Notes under the pieces: generated by a model
What the model saw: the letters and a program-made list of their open reading frames with translations, nothing else
Told to the model about the DNA's origin: nothing
Database searches by the model: none
Shown: positions 47,501-59,600 of the stretch, one piece after another
Layout of the letters: every line of letters begins with the position of its first letter
How positions within the stretch are numbered: the first letter of the stretch is position 1
Position numbers and translations under genes: made by a program
Assembly (NCBI RefSeq): GCF_000002985.6
Contig: NC_003283.11
Location: 9,548,001 to 9,612,000 of the forward strand
Length of the DNA stretch: 64,000 bases
Direction of reading: 5' to 3'
Origin: Caenorhabditis elegans
Lineage: Eukaryota > Nematoda > Chromadorea > Rhabditida > Rhabditidae

Positions 47501-50500
47501 AAACACATTTTGACTCAACCAGTCACTTTTTGGTATTCAGATGTATTTGGGCGCGTCAGTCTGGAAAAGAAATGTGATTGATATGCATTTCAAAATCATC
47601 TCGTTTTTAAGTGTTTGATAATACAAATTCGATTCGCTATTTTCGGATTCGAAGCTTAGTCTTTGATCAGATCAGAAACATTGTCACCGTGAATCTTGCT
47701 TCTAGTATTTTTTATTCTAGTAATATAAGTCAGAGCTGTCATCTAACATTCCTATTATCAAACATTTCAATTGAGTTCCCGATAACCAATATATATGTAT
47801 GTCGTTAGTAACTGTATAATTTTTTTTCCAAATTGCCATCTCTTCAATTTTTAAGTTCAAAATACAAAATTAGACCTTCAAAAGTTATGAAACTACTGCA
47901 ATATAATTGCCGTTGATATTTACTCTAATCTTTGTCTTTTGTCCTGAGAGAGCCTTTAAAAAGTGAGAAATTAACAAAAAAAAGAGAAAAAGCACAAAGT
48001 GCTTTTTCGTTTTCCAAGTTTTATTCATCAATGATTCGAGATCAAACTTTTTAGAAATCTTCACAAACTCCTACAAAGTAGCTTAAAGTATAGAAAATCA
48101 TTGAAAAAAGTGACTTGAAATTAATCGGTGTGGCTTACTAGTTAGAAAAGCATATTTTAATTTGTAATATTTTTAGATCTTATGGATTTTTATCTGAATT
48201 AGACCAAACTTCCAATTAATTTTAGTATTTATCTCATTTCTGAAATATTACTCCTTTATTATCATAAATATTTCAACGAAAAGTTTAAAATTACCATAAG
48301 TTTGAATCCGATTTTCATCTTTGGACTTCTTGAAATTTATTTCTTGTCTAACTGGAATGACTATGATTTCTCATTGTTCGAAAGCATTTAATCAAAAGTT
48401 CTTCTAAACTTTCTCTAACTTCTACAACCATTGTCTACTGAACTTTTTCGCCCCTTTAATCTCAAAAATGCTCCCGTCAGAGAAACTCCCTTGTGAATTT
48501 ATGTACTGCTCTTTCTCTGCCATCTCTTATTCTTTTCTCTTGTACACCAAAAACAATTTAATTTTAGTGATCTTCACTCCCGCGTCTCCTTCCATCTACC
48601 TAATTTTTAGGGAGCAATAGCTGCTTCAGGTCAACTGCAAATATTATTTTTCTCTTTTCTTTCTACTGCCAGCTCAGATTTTATTTAATTCAGACCACAC
48701 ATGTTCCATTTCAGTGGAACACTACCGCTACAACACGAAACAATTCAGTCAATAAAAATAGTAGAATAAAATAGAAAAATGATGAGTTTTTGACAAGTTC
48801 TATATACGTTCGCTGACACATTCAAGCGTCATTCCCTGTGATGCTTCACAATTCAAAACTGAATGTGGAAAAAGTGAAAAAACAGAACGAATAGGTGGTC
48901 AAAACACTCGAAAACTTTATTGAAGAGCAGAGAGTGTTCAGAAAAATTTTGCAAAAAATTGTATCATTAGAAATTTGCAAATTGACTTTCAGTTTTTCAA
49001 AACAACTTTTTCAAATATTGTTATTTGTTTTAATGTAATAATTTATTTTTTTAATTAAATATAATAGTCGTTTTCCACAACTTCAACCATTTTTTAAAAT
49101 TTAATGTGACTTGAAAAATAATTCAGGCTTGGAATGTTTGTTTTCTACGCATAAAATGTATTTTTGATTAACTGACTAGTGAATTACAAATGAAAGTAAA
49201 CGGTTTTTTTTTTGAGACGATACCAGTAAAAAACGCAACAGGAAAGGTTGCCGCATTTTCTGGAGATCAAACAGTGATATACTGATTACTTGTTTTATTC
49301 TGAAACTATAGAAAAACAACTATGCAAAGATTAAATCAACAAAATTTAATTTAACTCAAAAGTCTAGCAGTGTAATCAAGAGGGCGGTTGATTTTTGATT
49401 TTTGAGAATATTTTGAAGAAGGCTTACAACTGCAAAATGTGAAATTTAAATATTTCAAGTGCATATAATAAGAATAGAAGTACTTGTAGTCATCCTCCTC
49501 ATCCATAACATTTTCTTTGAGGTAGTTACCTACTTCTGATTTCTTTCTTTTTTTCTTTTTCGTCATCCGTGTTTGATTTGTTTCATACGAAAGAAAACGT
49601 TGTCTTCAGCGACTTCCTAACTAATCGAATCGTCGGTTCCTTTACGACTACGCCACACGGAGTCTCAGAGATTTCTGACACTTTTTCAGTGATCCGTAGT
49701 TCAAAGTCTTCCAAATTGGAAGATATTGGAGTTTTGTCCCTTGGACCAAATTGTAGTTTCCATACATATTACTATTTTGGTCACTGCCGTTTTGGAGAAA
49801 AAAAAACCGCTTAACATTTTTTGAGAGCAGATTTTTCAAGGTCAGCACTTTTTGGAGCCTAGTTTCATGTCAACTTTGTGGTATCTCTTTTTTTAAGTTA
49901 AAAAAAAAAGATTTAGAACCTCAACTATGAAACGCGCTGAAAACAGGTTCCGCCTATTTCTTGTTTTTTTTTTTGCCTTCTCGCAACAAATTTCAACGAA
50001 CTCTGGAAATTTCGTATTTTTACTTCTTTATTCTTACTGATATAACTGACTGGTTATATAACCTCGCCAAAACGCCAAAACTCTTGTTCCTTATAATGTT
50101 TTAAATTTTCATCAAACCGATGTCATTTGAAGAGGACATTCGAATTTGATCACTACAGAAATTTAGCGGCAGAAATGCACTTTGAACTAGAATAAAGGCG
50201 ATCTGAATTGTTTCAGTATAACAATTTTGGATTGTCTTTTTTGAGAGACGATTCTGTTAATGTGTTAAGAAAAATAGTTAGAACACTTTCCGGGAATATC
50301 CGATTCAACAAGGGCAAACAATTAGGTTATTTAGACACTGTATATTTGTTTAATTCATCCATTTTTCTATCTTCATTAATTATATTATTAAAGAAGCATA
50401 TGTGTCCTTAAACACATCTGAGACTCCCTGTCCATTTATTCATGTGTTTTTGAACCTCGTTCCGTCTCTTCCTTCATTTTCTCTTTTCTATGACTTTTTT

Positions 50501-53050
50501 CATCTTGAAATAATTCCAGATCTACTGTCATTTCCTTCTCCTTCGTCTTTTTCTTCTTTTCACCATCTATGACAACTCATTCTTTTTTTTTGAAGACGTT
50601 GTGTTACTTTCTCGACGGCTCAACGAACTCGAAGCATGTGTTGACTAGAGGTCCCTCTCTCTTCGGATACAAATCCATCTACGCTTCATTGCATAGGTTT
50701 TCCCGAATTCCTGTATAATGTGTATCCGATTTGTGCTCACACTCGTCGAGTACCCAATTCCCATTTCTCACACCTTCGGGTCTTTTCAATGATTATTAAA
50801 GAGAATAGGAGAGCATATAAAATAGTTTCTTGTAAAGAAACGTTCGACATCATTCCTAGAAAAAATGATTGTACCGGTGGTTGGCCATACAAATTTTTGA
50901 AAGATACGACTAGAAATTCAAGGGATTTCTTCAAAAAAGATTGAGTTTACATATAGCATATTTTTTAAATTTGCAGTTGTTTCGTTGCAGTTCATTTTTA
51001 CAAACAGCAGTTTTGGAAAATTGCCGAATTGCAATTGCTGCCCACCCTTGGTATGTCAGTCAAAATTTCAACTGACTTACTTTCTGCACACATAATTCCA
51101 TACTACGGCTATAATCACAGAGACCGGTGAAACAAATGCCCCCATTTTTCTGTGGTGTGTTTTGGTGCATTTTTCTTTAAAGGTCTTCTAGCAACCAAGC
51201 GGATCAAGATTTTTAAATGTTTTCAAGTGCTGAAATTGTCACCAGAAACCCGGCATTTTTTTTCTGATATCATTTTTCATCGCTTCTTTGCTAATCCTTT
51301 TTCAAACGGAGTTTTTTGTGTTGATAACGATGCAAAGAATGTTGTTTATTTTGTTTGCCTTGTTCAATTTATAAAGAAAATGTTTTGAATACAATAATTT
51401 AAAAAAAACTATTAGTGGGTTTTTCAATTTCAATTAAGAAATTCGAGTTAAAAATGGGACTCAATCAGTCAGCCCTCTTTATTCTGTCCTGTTTAACTAG
51501 GAAATTATCGGTTTTTCGTTATTTAAACTTATTCTACTGATATAATCCTAATATATGTACTTGTGCAATGGAAAGCAATTCAATGAATAAAGTTGTAAAA
51601 CATTGTACAAAAAACGGGCGAATACAATTTTTAAAAATTTAATCCGAATTCTAACAAAAAGCGATCCCACCTTTCAAAGAATTCTTCAAATTATATAATA
51701 AATCTCCGAAATCAACCAAACAAAAAATCTTCATGTGCTGTTGGTTGGCGGTGTCGCTTCATCAAATGTTCTATTATTCAATTGTTATGCTTCTCTTCAA
51801 TGAGCATCACCGGGCGGTCGGCGCCCTTTTTACAAATTTCACCGTCGTCTGATTCTGATTCGAATTCTGATTCCCGAAATGTATAGATGAATGAATTCCT
51901 AGCTATCGTTTCTTCTTTTTTGAGAGCAAAATTGCTCCACGATGACCAATCATCCATTCTTTCGTGCCTAGACGTTGCTCATTTCAAGCTCATGTGATGA
52001 CAGTGATCATGTATTTTGAACCTTCTGAATTTGACAGTTGATGTAGAGATACTTGAATTTTGAAAGTTTGAACGCTGTCAAAAACACACTTTTCGATTAC
52101 GTAGTACATCCATTCTATTGCAGAAATCAAAATTTAATACTACGAAAGTTTCTAGGAAAAGCCTGAAATTTTATTTATTTAATCTAGCTTCTCAGGTTCA
52201 CTGCAATATCCTGTTTTTTGATTTTTCGAAATACTTTATTGCAAACAATGAGAAATCAAATGTTCCATGGATTAGTCAATGTGGATTTGCAATAAAAAGA
52301 AAAAAGAATGAAGAGAGTTGCTCTCGTCAGTTGAAAAGATTGGAAACTTGCCTGAGAGGAAGAAGTTCATTCTTTCATTTCTTCGTTTCGTTTTCAGCTT
52401 CTGCTGATGCTCAAAGTATCCAATGAGCTAATGAAACAAAAATCAACAACATTTTGAATTCTGATTAAACTATTGTTTTGACGGTTTCTTTTCTAATAAT
52501 GCAAATAAATATTATTAAATCTTATTAAGTATATTGAAAGTTTATCATTGGAGAAGACAAAAAGTCTCAAAAAATGTAAGTTTTGAAGCGTAAAATACTC
52601 AGAATGTTTCATAGAAAGTTTTACGTAAAGCTTAAATGCTTTGGCTCTAAAAAAATTTAACTATCATAAAGATTGAAATTCTTATTTATTGTTTAAAATC
52701 TTTCAAAACTGTTTGAAAAGCTCTATTGAATTTTTTTCTTGTAAAATTTTCAGACGAGAAATATTAAAGTATTTTCTTAAATATTTTTTTAAATAAAAAA
52801 TCAGCAAACACACTGCAATAGGCCAAATATCTCTATCTTAACCGGCTTGGAACCGGGCAATTTGCATGGTTTCTGATAAAAGTTTCTCTGTAATTTTTTA
52901 GTGTTGTAAGTTTTCTGACGAATTTCCTCGAATTTCCTCAGTTATTAGACAAATAATAAATTTCTAATTGTAAGAAAATTGATAAAATGCCGAAGCTAAA
53001 ATTTCCTATTTTATTTTTCTAAAATATAACTGAGAAAAAACTCACAAGTT

Positions 53051-53069
53051 CCCCCCCCCCCCCCCCCCC
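53051..53069. repeat. Mononucleotide C-run of about 19 (G-tract on the minus strand)
   Basis: Long G/C homopolymers in C. elegans are known to need the DOG-1 helicase for stable replication. Its flanks are A+T-rich, so the tract stands out. Confidence 0.85.
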
Positions 53070-53910
53070 ATTTTTATACAGCGATGAACATGTTATGTAG
53101 TGGAACACACTTTTACATGAATCTAGAATTGCTTTCCACCCCTACCATCATCATCATCACCAGGACAATTATGACCATACTTTATCCCAAAGCTCCTTCT
53201 CTTTTTGTTTTCAAATATAAGAAAACATAAACTACATTTGAAGAAGAAAAGATTCTATTTTTCTATTACAAAGGTGATTTGATCCTTCATTTTTTAGATT
53301 AATCCTTATTAGCAAAATACCTAAAAGTTTATTTTGTAATGCTTTACATTTTTTTCTGCTGATCCTTTTGTGATTTTTGATGAAAAAAGATAGCGTGGGT
53401 TGTGATAGAAGGTAACAGACCATTTCACTTCACTGACCTTTATTCGTCTTTTTTTAGAAATCATCTTATACGTTCTGTTTTTCCCTCAAAATTTTATTTG
53501 AATGACGTAAAAAATGTGTAACGATGCTGATCACATGAAGAATAATTGATAACTCGTTGAGGTCTTATTTACAAAAAAAATAACTGCGAAGGCCCCTTGA
53601 TACTTCCCACGCTTCGATTGAAGTTCACAGCTCTCTTCTGAATCATACATAAATATATGGAAAATAAGAACGAATATGGGAAAATAATGTTTTTTTGCTA
53701 AAAATTAAGTGAACTGCTGAATTGTTTGAAATTATTATTATTATTGAATACGTTTATTTGAACATAAAAATAAGAGAAGAAAAAGAGGAAAAATATCATT
53801 ACTTATATATTAAAAAATACAGTTCGTCTGTCCATAGTTTGTAGTCTATGTAGTCTTTGTAGTCTGTGACGTCACACCCAAAGTCAGTGAGAGTTTGTGG
53901 GCGGGGCCTG

Positions 53911-54255
53911 TCACCTTCGTGGTGACACCCATCGTGGTGAGACCCTTCGTGGTGAGACCCATCGTGGTGAGACCCTTCGTGGTGACACCCATCGTGTTGA
54001 GACCCTTCGTGGTGAGACCCATCGTGGTGAGACCCTTCGTGGTGAGACCCTTCGTGGTGAGACCCATCGTGGTGAGACCCTTCGTGGTGAGACCCATCGT
54101 GGTGAGACCCTTCGTGGTGAGACCCTTCGTGGTGAGACCCTTCGTGGTGAGACCCATCGTGGTGAGACCCTTCGTGGTGAGACCCATCGTGGTGAGACCC
54201 ATCGTGGTGAGACCCTTCGTGGTGAGACCCATCGTGGTGAGACCCTTCGCGGTGA
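53911..54255. repeat. 15-bp tandem array, about 23 units
   Basis: Unit GACCCTTCGTGGTGA alternates with GACCCATCGTGGTGA, differing at one T/A position; the first units have CACCC. The period is a multiple of three, so long open frames run through it on both strands, but their repeated peptides are artefacts. Confidence 0.95.
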
Positions 54256-54261
54256 GACCCA

Positions 54262-55465
54262 CATTTTTGGCGAGAAATTCAAATTTTCAGTGAAAAAAAT
54301 TTTGGCGAGAAATTCAAATTTTCAGTGAAAAAAATTTTGGCGGGAAATTCAAATTTTCAATGAAAAAAATTTTTGGCGGGAAATTCAAATTTTCAGTGAA
54401 AAAAATTTTGGCGGGAAATTCAAATTTTCAGTGAAAAAAAATTTTGGCGGGAAATTCAAATTTTAAGTGAAAAAAATTTTGGCGGGAAATTCAAATTTTC
54501 AGTGAAAAAAATTTTTGGCGGGAAATTCAAATTTTCAGTGAAAAAAATTTTGGCGGGAAACTCAAATTTTCAGTAAAAAAAATTTGGCGGGAAATTCAAA
54601 TTTTCAGTGAAAAAATTTTGGCGGGAAATTCAAATTTTCAGTAAAAAAAAATTTGGCGGGAAATTCAAATTTTCAGTGAAAAAAAATTTGGCGGGAAATT
54701 CAAATTTTCAGTGAAAAAAATTTTGGCGGGAAATTCAAATTTTCAGTGAAAAAATTTTGGCGGGAAATTCAAATTTTCAGTAAAAAAAAATTTGGCGGGA
54801 AATTCAAATTTTCAGTGAAAAAAAATTTGGCGGGAAATTCAAATTTTCAGTGAAAAAAATTTTGGCGGGAAATTCAAATTTTCAGTGAAAAAAATTTTGG
54901 CGGGAAATTCAAATTTTCAGTGAAAAAAATTTTGGCGGGAAATTCAAATTTTCAGTGAAAAAAAATTTGGCGGGAAATTCAAATTTTCAGTGAAAAAATT
55001 TTGGCGGGAAATTCAAATTTTCAGTAAAAAAAATTTGGCGGGAAATTCAAATTTTCAGTGAAAAAAAATTTGGCGGGAAATTCAAATTTTCAGTGAAAAA
55101 AATTTTGGCGGGAAATTCAAATTTTCAGTGAAAAAATTTTGGCGGGAAATTCAAATTTTCAGTAAAAAAAAATTTGGCGGGAAATTCAAATTTTCAGTTA
55201 AAAAAAATTTGGCGGGAAATTCAAATTTTCAGTGAAAAAAAATTTGGCGGGAAATTCAAATTTTCAGGGAAAAAAATTTTGGCGGGAAATTCAAATTTTC
55301 AGTGAAAAAATTTTGGCGGGAAATTCAAATTTTCAGTGAAAAAATTTGGGCGGGAAATTCAAATTTTCAGTGAAAAAAAATTTAGCGGGAAATTCAAGTT
55401 TTCAATGAAAAAAATTTTAGCGGGAAATTCAAGTTTTCAATGAAAAAAATTTTAGCGGGAAATTC
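54262..55465. repeat. About 34-bp tandem array with an E2F-like core, about 35 units
   Basis: Each unit contains TTTGGCGGGAAATTCAAATT, then TTCAGTGAAAAA. Length varies mainly in the A-run. The first two units read GGCGAGAAA and the last three AGCGGGAAA, so variants sit at the edges and the homogenised form is central. TTTGGCGGGAAA matches the classical E2F/DP consensus. Confidence 0.95.
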
Positions 55466-55480
55466 CAATTTCTGAGAAAA

Positions 55481-56140
55481 ATCGAGAAATGTCTGCAATG
55501 TTCCAGAACTTTCTAGAAAATTCGAGAAAATTCCGGAATGGTCCAGAATTTTCTAGAAAATTCGGGAAAACTCTGGAATATTCCAGAACTTTCTAGAAAA
55601 TTCGAGAAAATTCCGGAATGGTCCAGAATTTTCTAGAAAATTCGGGAAAACTCTGGAATATTCCAGAACTTTCTAGAAAATTCGAGAAAGTTCTGGAATG
55701 GTCCAGAATTTTCTAGAAAATTCGGGAAAACTCTGGAATATTCCAGAACTTTCTAGAAAAATCGAGAAATGTCTGCAATGTTCCAGAAGTTTCTAGAAAA
55801 TTCGGGAAAATTCTGGAATATTCCAGAATTTTCTAGAAAATTCGGGAAAAGTCGGCAATGTTCCAGAACTTTCTAGAAAATTCGAGAAAATTCCGGAATG
55901 GTCCAGAATTTTCTAGAAAATTCTAGAAAGTTCTGGAATGGTCCAGAAGTTTCTAGAAAATTCGAGAAAATTCCGGAATGGTCCAGAATTTTCTAGAAAA
56001 TCCGAGAAAGTTCTGGAATGGTCCAGAATTTTCTAGAAAATTCGGGAAAATTCTGGAATATTCCAGAACTTTCTAGAAAAATCTTGAAAAGTCTGCAATG
56101 TTCCAGAACTCTCTAAAAAATTCGATAAAATTCTGAAATG
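55481..56140. repeat. Continuous heat-shock-element array, about 66 decamers
   Basis: Consecutive 10-mers follow TTCnnGAAnn (for example TTCTAGAAAA, TTCGAGAAAA, TTCCGGAATG, GTCCAGAATT), so inverted nGAAn units recur every 5 bp. TTCTAGAA returns every 40 bp and an 80-bp higher-order unit is visible from 55511. I see no indel disturbing the 10-bp register across about 660 bp. This is the binding-site grammar of trimeric HSF1. Confidence 0.95.
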
Positions 56141-56647
56141 TTCAATTTCGTGGAAAAATTCAAGAAACTTCTGCAAAGTTCTACACAGGGTTCTGGCTCG
56201 ACCCCGCGCTTCATTGGACACTGAAATGGCGGGAAAAAACTTTGAAATCGCAAGAGGAATTTTCACGCAGCGCGTTGAAAAAAGTGTATGCATTTGCGCG
56301 TGACGGTGTTTCTTCAAGTTTTGATACTCCTAGAATATTCTGAAGTTTCAATAATTTTAAAAAAATATCAAAAATTGTTATAATTTTCAGAAACGCTCGC
56401 CAAAAACTTTCGGAAAGGACCGGAAAATGTTTCATATGATTTGAAGAACGTAGAGAAAATTATACGTTCAAGAAATTTAGAAATAGTTCCAGGAAACTTG
56501 AGGTTTTAAGTTGTAATTGCTCAGAACTTAGTTATATAATATTTATGTTGCTCGAAAATTTCCGGTAACCAGGGAAAAAACGTTCCATCTGCAAAGAAGG
56601 CTTAGAAAATTTAGAATTTGATTTCAATTTTGAGTACGCCAGTCGGA

Positions 56648-56667
56648 GCACGCGCTTCAGCGCGTGC
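56648..56667. repeat. Perfect 8-bp-stem G+C-rich hairpin near the Helitron-like 3' end
   Basis: GCACGCGC and GCGCGTGC flank a TTCA loop. An imperfect outer stem (CCAGTCG / CGGCTGG) extends it to the CTGG end. It is the most G+C-rich structure in the surrounding 10 kb. Confidence 0.85.
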
Positions 56668-56677
56668 GAACGGCTGG

Positions 56678-59600
56678 TAAATTATATTGAATATTGTGGA
56701 ATGGAACAGAAAAGTGGGAACGGGTTGAGGCCTTGTTACATAACCTTACCATTTATTAATGTTTCCAAAAAATAGGGATAAAGCCTGTGTCTGATGAACG
56801 AAAGTTAAGAATGATTGCTTTTTGCAAGGTTTACTATAGCACTGAGAACACGATGAGTGAAAAAATGAGTTCGAAGTTTGCTTTTAGGAGTTTTCCATCT
56901 GTAAGCGTAGATGTTCCTAGTTCTTTCAGAAGGTAATATTTATTCAAAAATTAAAAAAAAAATCAGAGCACATTTTAAAATTTCGTTTAGACGAACCCCA
57001 TTTTTTGCGGACCTAAACATGATATTCAGGTCAACAAAAAATGATATTTACAAATTTTCAGAACTTACACACCAGTCGAAAATTGCATTGAGAATTTCAA
57101 ATCAACCCAGGTTTTCTTGTTTTGAACAGCTCTTCGCTGTTCAAAAATTCATTCTAAAATTGTCCGATTTTTTGAACTATCCTTGTTCCTCTTTCTCTCT
57201 TTTTTCGGTCAATTCTATTTTAATCCAGAGCACTTTTAAATCGAATAAACATTTAGTTGGGATGCCAATTAACAAACATTTCGTCCCCCCGAACTTGATC
57301 TAATTACAACTTTCACTCCTTTCAATGTTCTGTTTGAAACTCTTTGAATCTTTCAGAATTTTTCCCAGAAAAACTTCTTCTTTTGTTCTCACGTTATTTT
57401 ATCATTTTACATTCAAGTTCTGAAAGATCAAATCAGACTATGAATAAGGCAAACCTTTTTACGAGAAAATTGAATTGCGTTGGTGTTCAATGTTTTTATG
57501 CCGTAGATTAGTAGTTATCTGAATCAGTTTTGTCTATACATTTTCTTTTTCAACTTGCGTTGATTTCCACGTACAACTTATTCATTTTCATGAAGAACAA
57601 TTTATTTGTTATCTTCAATTGTCCATCTTTTGCCTTTGCTCCTTCCAATTTCTTGATTTTTTTGTTTGTACGTCACTTCACATAGCTTCTCCTTTTTCTT
57701 TTTCTTCTACCAAATTGATAATTGATGAGTGGCGGAGCACCCAGTGGAGTAGTGTGAGATTTACATGTATGTGAATGGGGGACTAGATTTGTTTTGTGTT
57801 GTGGATGTGTATTCCGTTTCTTTATTTCCATTCATTCTATCATCAACACATGTATGTTCTTCCGGGAAACTTTTTTTCGCACTGGTTCCAAAGTGCCCGT
57901 AATTTGCAAGTTTAAGCTAAAAATCAATTCATTGTTGGGCTTGTCTAGGAATTTTTAATATATTCCAGTATTTTCATTATTTATCTACTAGAGATTAAAG
58001 CTAATAATGAGTCAAATAGTAAAAGACCGATGGAAAAATCAGTTCCTGAAGGTATTTTTGGTAATGCTGAATCATCCATCAAAACCTTTTTCAAGGATTC
58101 GTAAAATTACTATAAAGTTTGATATTAACAACAGTTAAAATTTTGCAATATTTGTACTGACAGTAAGTTCACTAATTTCAATAAAAACTTTGTTTAAATT
58201 TTTCTTTTTTATTTTGCCGTTGTTTTTGTTGTGAAAATTGACCAAAATTGATATTTGTATGTTATTATTCAAAAACTAAAAAAGAATCTCGCCAATACAC
58301 TTTTATCATAAAACATCTTTTAAAACAAAACAATTAAACTACGAGTAGCCACAGTATTCTCAAACACTGTGATCTCCTGATATTGTTCTATATGGTGATA
58401 ATTTATTATTTTATTTACACTAAAACGTGTGTGGCGTTATATTTTCCCATAACTAAACTTTATCAGAATTTCAGGAGATCAAACAAAGAAGGGACAATTA
58501 GACCACATGTGGTAAACTGTTAATGCCATTTTTTTACTCGTGATTAATAATTATCAGTGACAATTCAATTAAAGTATTCACCGAATGAGCACGTTAGACG
58601 AATTCTGTAAAATATGTTTAAAAACTTATTCCAAATAATAGTATTCTGCGAAATTATTTTTGTGATTTTATAAGTCACCGATATATAAATTTCATTACGC
58701 TGCTTTTGAGGTATGACTTTAGATTTGCGTGGTAGTAACTTATAAATGCTTGCCATAATCATGATGATGACAATTGTTATAGGTTGTCGAAATTTATTTA
58801 GAAGAATAAAATACTTGTCAACTGGAAAGAATACATTTCATTTTGAAACATACAGTTTTGTATATAATTTCGTAGATTGAATAAGCTTCCTGACCATAGA
58901 CAAAAATCTCCGATACAACTTTGTGGTTACTAATTTAGAGTTAAATTAGTTTAGCTCCCTATTAGTATTCTCTAGTTACTTCCAACTATACAGCTTCGTT
59001 GCCTAATTGTCAAAATTTTTATGAGAACTATCTAAGCATTGACGTAGGTTTCATTAACTTGTTAACTCACGGTTGTATGAAACAAATTTCAGTTTTTAAA
59101 GTGTTTTCGATGTTTCTAACATTTCTTTCAAGAAACCCCATATTTTTGTTTGATCCGTGCACTAGATTAAAAAAAAAACCTTTACACTTTGGCTTTTTTC
59201 TGTTTTCATATAAATTTGATCTTGCTTTTTTACACTAGAGGTCCGAAAAAGTAACACCCAATTTAGAAAAATAGCCAAAACAGGAGGAACGGCTCGCAAT
59301 TTATGTGCATTTTTTTGTGTCAACTCCACCCCAAGGCTTCTTCTTCTGCTACTTCTACATCTCTACGCCTGTCCTCCGCCCATCTCAAAGTTCGTTTATG
59401 TCTTGGGGACCGCATTTTCTCCGCCCCTTTACTCTTCGTTTTTTCTTTATTTAGTAAAGAAGAGATGTGGAAAAGATATTCATACTTTCCTTCCGTCTAA
59501 AATTCAACTGGCTTCTGAAGGTTTCTGCTCAGTCTAGGGCCACTTTTAATAGTTCACAAATAAACTATTGTTCAGTCTTGACAGAAGAAAAACATTCAAT

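Larger units (their letters stand above)
43206..53820. other. 10.6-kb gene-poor region upstream of dop-2
   Basis: A+T-rich with many T-runs. Most open frames are Phe/Leu/Ser-rich by-products of composition. Items seen are an exon-like segment at 44460-44525, a weak 64-codon minus-strand frame at 45475-45281, and a C-run at 53051-53069. It may contain distal dop-2 regulatory sequence or 5' exons. No tRNA or other RNA gene was recognised. Confidence 0.4.
53821..56677. mobile_element. Helitron-like non-autonomous element built from three tandem arrays
   Basis: The right end has GCACGCGC-TTCA-GCGCGTGC (56648-56667), then six bases, CTGG (56674-56677) and a host T. This is the hairpin plus CTRR end typical of Helitrons, which insert before T. 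There are no terminal inverted repeats and no Rep/helicase ORF, so the copy would be non-autonomous. The body is almost entirely tandem repeats (53911-54255, 54262-55465, 55481-56140), then about 500 bp of unique sequence. The left end is unclear; about 53821 is where composition changes, and the TC start was not fixed. Helitrons of Caenorhabditis are known to carry heat-shock-factor sites, which agrees with the third array. Confidence 0.65.

Noticed and set aside
49505..49530. let-7-like seed string (TTGAGGTAGTTACCTAC)
   Set aside because: Only the first bases match and no hairpin precursor surrounds it.
50720..50944. 74-codon plus-strand frame MYPICAHTRRVPNSHFSHLR
   Set aside because: Somewhat balanced composition but no splice or trans-splice signals and no recognisable family.
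53846..54328. Four long open frames on both strands through the 15-bp array (repeats such as GLTTKGLTTM or RGETHRGETL)
   Set aside because: The period is divisible by three, so frames stay open automatically. There is no start context, splice partner or composition typical of worm proteins.
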